Positions 4,326 through 10,690 of a stretch of 26,969 nucleotides of DNA are shown piece by piece (the first letter of the stretch is position 1; each line of letters begins with the position of its first letter). The notes below the pieces were generated by a model. It ran no database searches, had not been told where the DNA came from, and saw nothing but the letters and a program-made list of their open reading frames with translations. The DNA is from a virus, in the IMG/VR virus record IMGVR_UViG_3300027859_000069, positions 1 to 26,969 of that record. One strand, given 5' to 3'. Position numbers and translations under genes: made by a program.

Positions 4326-6047
4326 TTAATAAGCACCGCTTATGAAACCATCATCAGATACATTAGAATTTCTTATCTGTTGAGGAGACATACCCATAGC
4401 GGATTGAGATATTGTGTTGTTTAGTAGAGACCCCCAGTTATCTAGGTGTACAGCTAGAAGTTCATCTTTACGTTTAGAGATGTTTAGGTCTTCAGTTTGA
4501 GCCATATAGTCAGTCCAGTAAGCAACTGCCCCTGCTAGGGAGTCAACGAGGTCATCATGTACAAGAGAACCTTTATTTCTGGATAATCTTGATATTTGGT
4601 AGATAAGTTGTAGTTTTAATCTACGTTCAGGTGTTTCATTAGGGTTAGATTTAAAGTCATTTTCTACAACTCTGCGATCAATAATAAGTTTATGAGAGTT
4701 CATTACAGGTTCTAAGGTATCAATGATTCTCATTTCTTTGGTCTTTGTATTTCGCACGTCTTCAACTTCGCAAGCGTGGTATCTCATAAGAAAAGGTTTT
4801 AGTAATTGTGAGAACATACCGCCACCAAAGTTTTGTTCTATAAGAATCTTGTTAATTTTATTGTCTTTAGCAGTCTTAGCAATGCGTTCTAACACGTTAT
4901 TGGAGTAACCACCTGACAAACCGAAGCACTCTGTGACAAATAAGTTACCATTAAGCATCTTTACACAGGATATAGCAGTCTGGTCTTTACCAGTACCAGA
5001 GGGGTCAACAAACATCACGCTACCTGTGTATTCAATGTAGTCTCCGAACTCTTGTGCAGGTCTATGAAACCTGTCTCCATTGAATCCAACGCAAGATAGA
5101 TCAGAGATTACATACTCAGGAGAGTTAGACCAAATAACTTTTTCAGGTGCGTACTCTTTATTGACCGACATAATTACTAGGTCGTTAATTTTTAGAGGGT
5201 ATCTATCTTGATCTGAGAGTGTTGTATCAAGCATGAACTGTAGATTGAACCCAGAACGTCCATAAGACGCTTCACGTTCCATCAAATCCTGTGCAGAGAA
5301 CCTTACAGGGTCAACAGGGTCTTGTGGCTCTACAGAGCCTTCTAGGAGGTTCTTAGCAAGACGTGGTGCAAGACGATCTCCGTAGTTGTTTTTATGGTTT
5401 GGGTAACGTGCAGTCCATATTCTTGTTTCATATCCTCTTTCTTCTAGTGTTAGGTACAAACTATTCTCTACTTGTGGTGTACCTAAGAAGGTAATCTTGC
5501 CATTTGGTTTTAGTATCGCTTCAAATTCTTTTACAGCTTCAGATAATTTGTCTCTCATTGGCTGTGTAAAGCTATTGTTAGGTACTTCACAGTCATCTGC
5601 TATGACTTCATCAGCACGACTTCCTGCAAGCTGCGATAAGACCCCTTTAGATGAACAGGAGGGTGCGTGATCGGCACTAGCAGGTCTTACATCAAAACTT
5701 ACCTTACTGTTTCTTTGGTCATCTCTGGGGATTAGTGGAGCAAGTATAGGCATCTCGTTTATAAGACGCATAGTAAACGTGGTAAAGTTATCAGCCCTGT
5801 CTTTACTGGCAGATACCACAAGAAACTTTAGTTGTGGGTCTATCCTTAGTCTCCAAACAACGTAAGTAGAAGTAATCCAACTCTTACCTACTCCACGAAA
5901 CCCTTGTATAATTTTTCTTCTAGCACCATGTTGTAGATATTCTGCTATATCTAGCTGAACAGGTGTAGGGTCTGGTAGGTTTAGATGTCTCCAAGTAACA
6001 ATTAAGAAATATCTAAAGTCTTGTAGCTTTTCTGGTAAGGGTTGCAA
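4326..6047 (-). CDS. terL: Terminase large subunit, T7 gp19-like
   Basis: At 573 residues it is close to T7 gp19 (586). It pairs an ATPase that pumps DNA into the prohead with an RNase H-fold nuclease that cuts concatemers. ATPase: Walker A GFRGVGKS (49-56), Walker B VIADDCE (148-154), coupling motif FLGTPQ (187-192). Nuclease: Asp348 in VMFVDPSGTGKD, a second acidic strand ILIEQNFGGG (401-410), and Asp498/499 with Asp502 in HDDLVDSLAGA. All core motifs are intact. The codon before the TTG at 6047 is an in-frame stop and the next ATG is beyond Walker A, so TTG must be the start or very near it. That TTG lies three bases past the TerS stop, suggesting re-initiation. It is read away from the capsid operon. 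Confidence 0.95.
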   Translation of the reverse strand: MQPLPEKLQDFRYFLIVTWRHLNLPDPTPVQLDIAEYLQHGARRKIIQGFRGVGKSWITSTYVVWRLRIDPQLKFLVVSASKDRADNFTTFTMRLINEMPILAPLIPRDDQRNSKVSFDVRPASADHAPSCSSKGVLSQLAGSRADEVIADDCEVPNNSFTQPMRDKLSEAVKEFEAILKPNGKITFLGTPQVENSLYLTLEERGYETRIWTARYPNHKNNYGDRLAPRLAKNLLEGSVEPQDPVDPVRFSAQDLMEREASYGRSGFNLQFMLDTTLSDQDRYPLKINDLVIMSVNKEYAPEKVIWSNSPEYVISDLSCVGFNGDRFHRPAQEFGDYIEYTGSVMFVDPSGTGKDQTAISCVKMLNGNLFVTECFGLSGGYSNNVLERIAKTAKDNKINKILIEQNFGGGMFSQLLKPFLMRYHACEVEDVRNTKTKEMRIIDTLEPVMNSHKLIIDRRVVENDFKSNPNETPERRLKLQLIYQISRLSRNKGSLVHDDLVDSLAGAVAYWTDYMAQTEDLNISKRKDELLAVHLDNWGSLLNNTISQSAMGMSPQQIRNSNVSDDGFISGAY

Positions 6048-6050
6048 TTA

Positions 6051-6269
6051 TTAATCTGTAAGAGGGATAGTTTCTAGGTCTGGTAAGTTATTCATTAGCT
6101 CTGTCATAGGGTTGTTTTCTACAGGAATACACTCAATACCATTATCTTTTAGAAACTGTCTAGCTACGTTTAAGTCTCCTGCTTTTGCTTCGCCACTTCT
6201 TACCTTATCTAACAAGTCTTTTGCTAATTCAAGGTGCAAACTTTTTAATATCTTTAAGTTTTTATCCAT
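6051..6269 (-). CDS. terS: Terminase small subunit-like DNA maturase
   Basis: A 72-residue protein just ahead of TerL, the usual place for the small terminase subunit (T7 gp18 is 89 residues). The helical core carries SGEAKAGDLNVARQFLKDN (about residues 25-43). This 'SGEA.A.DLN.ARQFLKDN' pattern is recurrent in small proteins next to podovirus terminases and resembles a DNA-recognition helical domain. The acidic C-terminus (MTELMNNLPDLETIPL) could contact TerL. It would recognise concatemeric DNA and stimulate TerL. Start ATG 6269 has no Shine-Dalgarno; 27 bases separate it from the upstream gene. Identity rests on position and the core motif. Confidence 0.75.
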   Translation of the reverse strand: MDKNLKILKSLHLELAKDLLDKVRSGEAKAGDLNVARQFLKDNGIECIPVENNPMTELMNNLPDLETIPLTD

Positions 6270-6296
6270 GATTACTAGCTTTTTTGTTTAATATAA

Positions 6297-6605
6297 TCAC
6301 TTTTTAGGTCTATTGCCAAATAAAACATACTTAAGTTTACCTATAAAACCTAATTTTTTTTTGTTTTTATAGCGTTTTAATTGAGATTCAATTTTGTGTA
6401 ATTTACTTTCAGTATCAGAGATCCGAACTAAAGCTGCAACAAGTAACATATCTTGCAGTCTTATTTGTTTTACAAGATCACAACAATAATCTTTGATTAC
6501 AGAATCAGGTAATTCTTTAACCTCTCTGCATTTTATTTCTATTTCAAGCTCTACTTCGGGAGGAGGATTACCAATAAGAATATCAAAAAATTCTTTATGG
6601 GTCAT
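6297..6605 (-). CDS. Hypothetical coiled-coil protein upstream of terminase (102 aa)
   Basis: A 102-residue protein with an acidic N-terminal third (PPPEVELEIEIKCREV), a helical middle likely to be coiled coil (LRISDTESKL-type heptads at about 50-85), and a basic C-terminal tail (KNKKKLGFIGKLKYVLF). Similar 'DYC..LV.Q..L...LL..AL..I' proteins occur in marine phages without known function. ATG 6605 overlaps the stop of the 54-aa gene by one base (TAATG), so translation is probably coupled. The amphipathic, basic tail could associate with membrane or DNA. It belongs to the terminase operon by orientation only. Confidence 0.65.
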   Translation of the reverse strand: MTHKEFFDILIGNPPPEVELEIEIKCREVKELPDSVIKDYCCDLVKQIRLQDMLLVAALVRISDTESKLHKIESQLKRYKNKKKLGFIGKLKYVLFGNRPKK

Positions 6606-6769
6606 TAGTTCATTTTAGGAAACAACTGTTGCTCCAACATATCAACAGCTTTATCGTCTAAGGTATTCGAGGTTTGTTTACAAATTGCTCTAAGCAAGTC
6701 CACCACTAACCTCTTCACAGCAGTCGTAGTGAAGAATTTTAGTAATACTGGCTTTAGTATTTTTAGCAT
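6605..6769 (-). CDS. Small hypothetical protein, first gene of terminase operon (54 aa)
   Basis: A 54-residue ORF from ATG 6769 to TAA 6605-6607. A hydrophobic and basic N-terminal helix (MLKILKPVLLKFFTTTAVKR) leads into VVDLLRAICKQ, then an acidic helix (TLDDKAVDMLEQQLFP). Short proteins ending in a 'LL.A..K.T.N.LDD..V' pattern are common near lysis and packaging genes of phages; role unknown. It is the promoter-proximal gene of the leftward terminase group, 22 bases from a candidate -10. The TAATG overlap with the 102-aa gene supports it being translated. Confidence 0.6.
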   Translation of the reverse strand: MLKILKPVLLKFFTTTAVKRLVVDLLRAICKQTSNTLDDKAVDMLEQQLFPKMN

Positions 6770-6790
6770 AGTTTTGTGTGTTACTTCCCA

Positions 6791-6819
6791 AACATAGCTA
6801 ACTTGCTAGTATTAGACAA
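6791..6819 (-). promoter_or_regulatory. Candidate sigma70-like promoter for the terminase operon
   Basis: Minus strand: TTGTCT (6814-6819), a 17-base spacer, TATGTT (6791-6796). Each hexamer matches consensus at 4 of 6 positions with ideal spacing, 22 bases before the ATG at 6769. It overlaps the rightward candidate at 6804-6812, so the two would compete within a 65-bp divergent region. Confidence 0.4.
6804..6812 (+). promoter_or_regulatory. Candidate extended -10 promoter for the rightward cassette
   Basis: TG (6804-6805), one base, then TAGTAT (6807-6812) resembles an extended -10 element; no -35 is visible at the right distance. It would start transcription about 15 bases before the ATG at 6835, a short leader containing AAGAG. 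This is a weak call made mainly because a divergent promoter is needed here. Confidence 0.3.
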
Positions 6820-6834
6820 GAGTTTTACGTTTTT

Positions 6835-7221
6835 ATGGCAGAACAACCAAAAGAAAATAAAAAAGGAGTCTGGTTTAAATTACAAGAAGCAGTACCAGAT
6901 CGAGAGGAACAATTTGAGTTTGTTTCTTTAGCTGTCAGATTAACGCTATTGCTTTGGGCTACAGCGATGTTGTCATTATCGTACTTAGATTTGTCAAAAC
7001 TAGGAATACCACAACAAAAAATTGACCCAACATTTATAGCTTCAGTATTTGTAGGATTAGCTTCTAGCTTCGGAGCATCTATTACACAGAAAGGGAAAGA
7101 GAATGGTAAAAATGGTAAAAGTGTAAAAGCTGAATTGCAAGAAGTGTTAGGTAATACACAGCTAGTTAGAATAGATACACCTATAAGATTAATAGTAGAT
7201 CCTAAACAGGAGAAAAAATGA
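6835..7221 (+). CDS. Two-helix membrane protein, holin-like candidate (128 aa)
   Basis: A 128-residue protein with a charged N-terminus, two predicted membrane helices (about 28-50, LAVRLTLLLWATAMLSLSYL; about 66-84, FIASVFVGLASSFGA) and a long polar C-terminal tail rich in Lys and Gly. Size, two helices and charged ends fit class II-type phage holins, which trigger lysis by permeabilising the inner membrane. No free endolysin gene is nearby, so this role is inferred from topology. It opens the rightward cassette and its stop overlaps the start of the next, secreted protein (7218-7221). The alternative is an unrelated inner-membrane protein. Confidence 0.55.
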   Translation: MAEQPKENKKGVWFKLQEAVPDREEQFEFVSLAVRLTLLLWATAMLSLSYLDLSKLGIPQQKIDPTFIASVFVGLASSFGASITQKGKENGKNGKSVKAELQEVLGNTQLVRIDTPIRLIVDPKQEKK

Positions 7222-7583
7222 AGAAACTGTTATTGCTATCTTTGTTTGTATTTAGCCCTGTATATGCCAATGGAGTTCCTTCTTGGACTACTGGTTCTAG
7301 TAACAGAACAGAGAATACTACTCAAACTATTCAGAGGTCAATAGTTACTGAAAAATATGGGTCTGCTTTAAATACTTGGGAAGCATCTAATATCGCTGTT
7401 ACAAGTGCTAATAGTGGTGGCATAACTCATACAGATGCAATCTTTACTCCTAAGACAGATACCGCAGATTGGTCACTTAGTATTACTACTAGGGCAGCTA
7501 GTCAAATGACTGAAAAGATTACACAAACAGATGCGATTACAACCACTAGCGTTATCACTTCTTTGTCTGTCTTTAGCCAGTAA
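7218..7583 (+). CDS. Secreted phage protein, Ser/Thr-rich (121 aa)
   Basis: A clear Sec signal peptide (MKKLLLLSLFVFSPVYA, cleavage after Ala17) is followed by about 104 residues very rich in Thr, Ser and Asn with no cysteine. This looks like an extended or beta-rich periplasmic or extracellular domain. Comparable signal-bearing 'GVPS.TTGS' proteins exist in marine cyanophages, from memory and without known function. ATG 7218 is preceded by AGGAGAAAAA, a good Shine-Dalgarno inside the previous gene. The final 53 bases overlap the next gene, which also encodes an exported protein. Lacking a lipobox, it is not an obvious spanin lipoprotein. Confidence 0.7.
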   Translation: MKKLLLLSLFVFSPVYANGVPSWTTGSSNRTENTTQTIQRSIVTEKYGSALNTWEASNIAVTSANSGGITHTDAIFTPKTDTADWSLSITTRAASQMTEKITQTDAITTTSVITSLSVFSQ

Positions 7584-8082
7584 TTCGGTAAGAGCCGAAG
7601 GCGATACAAATGTACAGGCTCAACCTAATGCTGTTGGTAATTCAAGTATTATCAACCAGAATATGAATATCAATAATGGAATGACAGGTAAGCAACAGTT
7701 TGGAAACTTAATTTGCAGTCAACCCACTATGGCTGTAACTCCTTTTTATACAGGTAATGATGCTCAAGGTGAAGAAACCTATAGCATTAATGAAGGTTGG
7801 GGTGTACAAATGTCTTTTATGATTCCATTAGGAGATAATCAAACTTGTAACGAGTTATCCAAAGTAAAGCTAGACTTAGCCAAAGAAGAACTAGACAAGC
7901 AAGTGCATGATAAGCAGCTAGTTCGTATCTTGAAGTGCGGACAGCTTCACGCATCAGGCTACATGATAAATCCTAAATCTAAGTTCGCATATATTTGTAG
8001 TGATGTAATCAATATACGAAGTTATGTAAAAGCTAATCCTTCTTTGTTTGGAAATCCTTTACCTCTTTCTTCAGAACCTTAG
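7531..8082 (+). CDS. Secreted phage protein with C-terminal coiled coil and cysteines (183 aa)
   Basis: A second exported protein: signal peptide at residues 1-22 (LALSLLCLSLASNSVRA, cleavage before EG). A polar Asn/Gln-rich segment follows (NSSIINQNMNINNGMTGKQQ), then CSQPTMAVTPFYTGND and a helix (KVKLDLAKEELDKQ, about 107-120). The tail has paired cysteines (ILKCGQLHASGYM and YICSDV) that could form disulphides in the periplasm. Proteins with the same order ('N.GMTGKQ.FG...C....M...PFY.GN' and 'C.D.' near the end) are familiar from marine cyanophages; function unknown. The start at 7531 lies inside the previous gene in another frame. The exported, overlapping pair recalls spanin pairs but lacks the usual lipoprotein signal. 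Its 3' end overlaps the minus-strand gene at 8033. Confidence 0.7.
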   Translation: MRLQPLALSLLCLSLASNSVRAEGDTNVQAQPNAVGNSSIINQNMNINNGMTGKQQFGNLICSQPTMAVTPFYTGNDAQGEETYSINEGWGVQMSFMIPLGDNQTCNELSKVKLDLAKEELDKQVHDKQLVRILKCGQLHASGYMINPKSKFAYICSDVINIRSYVKANPSLFGNPLPLSSEP

Positions 8083-8518
8083 TAAAGATCTTTTTAAATA
8101 TTTTCTTGATTTGACCTACTACAGCTTGCATTGCAATAGACCCTGCCACAGTTACAGTAGATGCCACCCCTGCACTAATAACACTTGACGCTATGACTTC
8201 AGGCGATGGAATTGGCATTTCGCCAAAAAAAGGTATATTAAAAGTACCTACAGTTTCTAATGAAGTATTTTCTAAGTTTTTTGGCAGGTTCGTTGGGATC
8301 ACTTCTTGTTTTATACTTGTTACTTCCTCGTCTTGCTCCTCTTCTTCTGAAGAAGTTTTTGCCTTCTCTTCTCCCAAACCCGACTGAACTTGTTCCAGAC
8401 TCGGTAAAAGAATTGGGTCTAGATAAGGTACTTCCGCTACAGGTGGATAAAAAATTGTTTTAGGTGGATTGAGTATATAGTTTGTATTTGGTAGGTTTGG
8501 TAAGTATATTTCGTCCAT
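8033..8518 (-). CDS. Proline-rich membrane-anchored protein on the opposite strand (161 aa)
   Basis: A 161-residue protein on the minus strand within a plus-strand block. It has a Pro-rich N-terminus (IYLPNLPNTNYILNPPKT), an acidic low-complexity middle (SSEEEEQDEE, about 57-66), PFFGEMPIPSPEVIASS, a membrane helix (about 108-134) and a Lys-rich tail. Marine phages, especially cyanophages, have proteins with this order ('Y.LNPPKT.F.P', 'PSPE', helix, Lys-rich end), which supports this strand. It overlaps the secreted gene tail to tail by 50 bases. A leucine-rich plus-strand ORF lies antisense at 8260-8463 and is judged a shadow. Start ATG 8518 has only AAAGG about 13 bases upstream. Possibly an envelope-spanning or structural accessory protein. 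Confidence 0.65.
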   Translation of the reverse strand: MDEIYLPNLPNTNYILNPPKTIFYPPVAEVPYLDPILLPSLEQVQSGLGEEKAKTSSEEEEQDEEVTSIKQEVIPTNLPKNLENTSLETVGTFNIPFFGEMPIPSPEVIASSVISAGVASTVTVAGSIAMQAVVGQIKKIFKKIFTKVLKKEVKDFQTKKD

Positions 8519-8521
8519 AGT

Positions 8522-8647
8522 ATGAAAGAAGCCTTTGCTAAAGCATTAGTGCCTGTAACCATAATAACTTTTGTAGGAATTATGGCACTAGCACCTTTGT
8601 ACGTCACCATGTCTATGATGACTAGACAAATGGAAAAAATAAACTAA
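8522..8647 (+). CDS. Small membrane peptide (41 aa)
   Basis: A 41-residue ORF from ATG 8522 to TAA 8645-8647. A short charged N-terminus (MKEAFAK) precedes one strong membrane helix (LVPVTIITFVGIMALAPLYV) and a Met-rich basic end. Its ATG is only three bases from the divergent ATG of the proline-rich gene, so neither gene has room for its own promoter between them. No clear Shine-Dalgarno is present. It could be a small lysis regulator or membrane peptide, by topology only; no family is recognised. Confidence 0.5.
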   Translation: MKEAFAKALVPVTIITFVGIMALAPLYVTMSMMTRQMEKIN

Positions 8648-8650
8648 TTT

Positions 8651-8659
8651 TGTTATACT
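8651..8659 (+). promoter_or_regulatory. Extended -10 promoter candidate for the capsid operon
   Basis: TG (8651-8652), T, then TATACT (8654-8659) is a good extended -10 element, with no clear -35. It would give a leader of about 120 bases before the capsid ATG. The leader contains inverted arms ACTTTTA (8684-8690) and TAAAAGT (8710-8716). T7 also places a strong promoter directly before its capsid gene; a phage-polymerase promoter could equally lie in this gap but cannot be recognised from one example. Confidence 0.45.
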
Positions 8660-8786
8660 TTAATTAACTTCACTTCCATTTTGACTTTTAGCGGAGTTAA
8701 TTTGTAAGTTAAAAGTGCCAGATACGTCTGACAACACTTTTACGTCATGGATAAGAAGTCTGTAAACCTTTACTATTACTAGAAAA

Positions 8787-9773
8787 ATGGCTAATGCCAC
8801 CGTTTCAAGGCTCGGTCTTGTAAACAATAGTGGAACAGGCTTTGACGCTCTGTTTCTTAAAACGTTTTCAGGTGAGATCCTAACTTCGTTTGCTGAAAAT
8901 AATATTTTCAACGAAGCGATGCACACAGTTCGCCAAATCGAAAGCGGAAAATCAGCACAGTTTCCAGTTTTAGGAACTGCGACTGCGGCTTATCATACCG
9001 TTGGCACACCTTTGGTTGGAGCAAACCAAATTAAGGCCAATGAAAAGATCATAAACATTGATGATCTATTGATATCACAGGCTTTTGTGGCAGATATAGA
9101 TAGTCTCAAGAACCACTACGATGTTAGGCAAACCTATAGTTCCGAATTAGGAAAGGCTTTAGCTCGAACATACGATCAAAACGTTGCGAAGGTAATCGCA
9201 AATGCTTCTAGAGCTTCTACTACTCTTAGTGGTGGTAACGGAGGTGTTGTTCTAACTCTTGCTTCTGGTAATACTGCGTCAGCAAACGTTACTGGTGATG
9301 AGTTAGCAGCAGCTATCTACGATATAGCTCAGACATTTGATGAAAGAGACATTCCTACTACAGATAGATTTGTAGTCTTACCACCTGCTGAGTATTACAA
9401 ACTTGCAGAGTCAGCAACTAGAACAATAGACGTTGACTTTAACCCAGGCGGTAACGGTTCATTTGCATCAGGTAGAGTTCAGCAAATTGCTGGTATGCCT
9501 GTAATGATGAGCAACAACGTTCCTCAATCAAATGTAGGTTCTGAAGTTTCTGGTACAAATAACAGCTACGCAGGTGACGATAGTAAAACTATTGGTTTAG
9601 TTTTCCATAAGTCGGCTGTAGGTACTGTTAAGTTAATGGACATGACTACTGAAATCTCTGGTTCTGACTATGGATTGATGTATCAAGGTACATTAATGGT
9701 TGCTAAGTATGCTCTTGGTCATGGAATTCTAAGACCAGAAGCAGCAGCAACAATTAAACTATCTGCTTCCTAA
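8787..9773 (+). CDS. Major capsid protein, T7 gp10A-like
   Basis: At 328 residues it compares with 345 for T7 gp10A. The sequence has the hallmark order of T7-like HK97-fold capsids: an N-arm ('GTGFDALFLKTFSGEILTSF'), 'FNEAMHTVRQIESGKSAQFPVLG', 'HTVGTPLVGANQIKANEK', 'DDLLISQAFVADID', 'RQTYSSELGKALARTYDQNV', a variable Ser/Gly-rich insertion, 'IPTTDRFVVLPPAEYY', and a C-terminal 'SDYGLMYQGTLMVAKYALGHGILRPEAA'. It forms the icosahedral head shell. It is flanked by its own upstream control region and a strong terminator, which fits the very high expression needed. No scaffold or portal gene precedes it, unlike in T7. ATG 8787 has no Shine-Dalgarno, only an A-rich run. Confidence 0.93.
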   Translation: MANATVSRLGLVNNSGTGFDALFLKTFSGEILTSFAENNIFNEAMHTVRQIESGKSAQFPVLGTATAAYHTVGTPLVGANQIKANEKIINIDDLLISQAFVADIDSLKNHYDVRQTYSSELGKALARTYDQNVAKVIANASRASTTLSGGNGGVVLTLASGNTASANVTGDELAAAIYDIAQTFDERDIPTTDRFVVLPPAEYYKLAESATRTIDVDFNPGGNGSFASGRVQQIAGMPVMMSNNVPQSNVGSEVSGTNNSYAGDDSKTIGLVFHKSAVGTVKLMDMTTEISGSDYGLMYQGTLMVAKYALGHGILRPEAAATIKLSAS

Positions 9774-9785
9774 TTTACAAAAATG

Positions 9786-9817
9786 GGGTATCTTATTAGT
9801 AGATACCCTTTTTTTTT
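9786..9817 (+). terminator. Strong rho-independent terminator after the capsid gene
   Basis: GGGTATCT (9786-9793), a 7-base loop, AGATACCC (9801-9808), then nine T residues (9809-9817): a perfect 8-bp stem with a U run, 12 bases past the capsid stop. It should limit read-through into the tail operon and so set a high capsid-to-tail ratio, like T7's terminator after gene 10. The ATG at 9818 begins immediately after the T run. Confidence 0.93.
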
Positions 9818-9925
9818 ATGTCTCCAATGGGCAAAGGTACTTACGGAAGTAAGGTAGGTAGACCTAAGAAAGCAAAAACTACTGCTAAAAAGAAAAAAAC
9901 TACTAAAAAATCTAAAAAAATGTAG
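9818..9925 (+). CDS. Tiny very basic protein (35 aa)
   Basis: A 35-residue ORF: MSPMGKGTYGSKVGRPKK, then an almost pure Lys/Thr/Ala tail ending SKKM. Very short 'MGKGTYGSKVGRPKK'-type proteins are widespread beside capsid genes in marine phages. Function is unproven; the charge suggests nucleic-acid binding. The start could be ATG 9818 or ATG 9827; neither has a Shine-Dalgarno, and 9818 is the first codon after the terminator's T run. It is only expressed when transcription passes the terminator. Too short for most gene finders. Confidence 0.65.
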   Translation: MSPMGKGTYGSKVGRPKKAKTTAKKKKTTKKSKKM

Positions 9926-9927
9926 CC

Positions 9928-10083
9928 ATGCCTAAAAAGAAACTTGGTTTATACGCAAACATCCATGCAAAAAGAAAGCGTATAAAAGCTGGTAGTGGTG
10001 AAAAGATGAGAAAGCCAGGAAGTAAAGGTTCTCCAACAGCAGCAAATTTTAGGAGAGCAGCTAAAACTGCTAAGAAAAGATGA
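9928..10083 (+). CDS. Small basic conserved phage protein (51 aa)
   Basis: A 51-residue protein with the strongly recurrent phage motif 'GLYANIHAKRKRIKAGSGEK', then 'MRKPGSKGSPTAANFRRAAK'. The same short sequence appears in many unrelated tailed phages, often near structural genes; I recall it as a domain of unknown function (DUF6321), to be confirmed. It is rich in Lys and Arg, so nucleic-acid binding or virion packaging is plausible but not shown. It starts two bases after the previous stop, and its TGA overlaps the ATG of tail tubular protein A (ATGA), suggesting coupled translation. Confidence 0.75.
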   Translation: MPKKKLGLYANIHAKRKRIKAGSGEKMRKPGSKGSPTAANFRRAAKTAKKR

Positions 10084-10688
10084 CAGTAGCAGCTACGACA
10101 GAATTAGAAGCTATTAACGTAATGTTAAGTGCGGTAGGAGAAGCACCTATAAACTCTCTTACAGGCACGTTACCAGTTGATGCAAGACAAGCACAAAGTT
10201 TTCTTAATGAAGCTAGTAAAGAAATACAAAGTGAAGGGTGGTCATTTAATTATGAATATGATGTAGTTCTTACTAGGGATGCAGGTAATAGTATTGCGTT
10301 ACCAACAAGTGTTTTACGTGTAGATGTAAGCGTTGCAAATCATCCTGATATAGATCCTGTTCAAAGAGGACTAAAATTATATGATAGAAAAAACCATACA
10401 TTTTCTTTTACAGAAGATCTAAAAGCTGAAATAGTATATTTTTTAGCATTTGATGAATTACCAGAACCAGCTAGAAGATATATAAATTTAAAAGCTGCAA
10501 GAGTATTTATAGATAGAGTTTTAGGTGATGATGGATTACGTGGATATACACAACAAGACGAAATAAGAGCTAGGGCAGTATTGTTAGATTCTGATGCTAG
10601 TATTGCAGATCATAATGTTCTTACAGGAGATCCAGCGATCTCAGGTAGGTTTGGTACATTCATGCCAAGCAAAGCATTAATTAGGTAA
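10080..10688 (+). CDS. Tail tubular protein A, T7 gp11-like
   Basis: At 202 residues it is near T7 gp11 (196). The N-terminus has the diagnostic pattern 'ELEAINVMLSAVGEAPINSL', followed by 'DARQAQSFLNEASKEIQSEGW'. The middle has 'LPTSVLRVDVS' and 'LKLYDRKNHTFSF', and the C-terminal part has 'ELPEPARRYINLKAARVFIDRV'. These are the conserved positions of the gp11 adaptor, which forms the ring between portal and nozzle and carries the tail fibres. The start at ATG 10080 overlaps the basic protein's stop; tail tubular B begins two bases after its end. Confidence 0.93.
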   Translation: MTVAATTELEAINVMLSAVGEAPINSLTGTLPVDARQAQSFLNEASKEIQSEGWSFNYEYDVVLTRDAGNSIALPTSVLRVDVSVANHPDIDPVQRGLKLYDRKNHTFSFTEDLKAEIVYFLAFDELPEPARRYINLKAARVFIDRVLGDDGLRGYTQQDEIRARAVLLDSDASIADHNVLTGDPAISGRFGTFMPSKALIR

Positions 10689-10690
10689 TT

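Noticed and set aside
8260-8463. Leucine-rich plus-strand ORF of 67 aa with a membrane-like N-terminus
   Set aside because: It is fully antisense to the Pro-rich gene at 8033-8518, has no ribosome site, and its Leu-rich character follows from the opposite strand's Lys/Glu/Gly-rich codons. The minus-strand frame matches a known marine phage protein layout.
8747-8782. 11-codon ORF just before the capsid gene
   Set aside because: Too short, no ribosome site, and ends in a Tyr run; probably part of the capsid leader.
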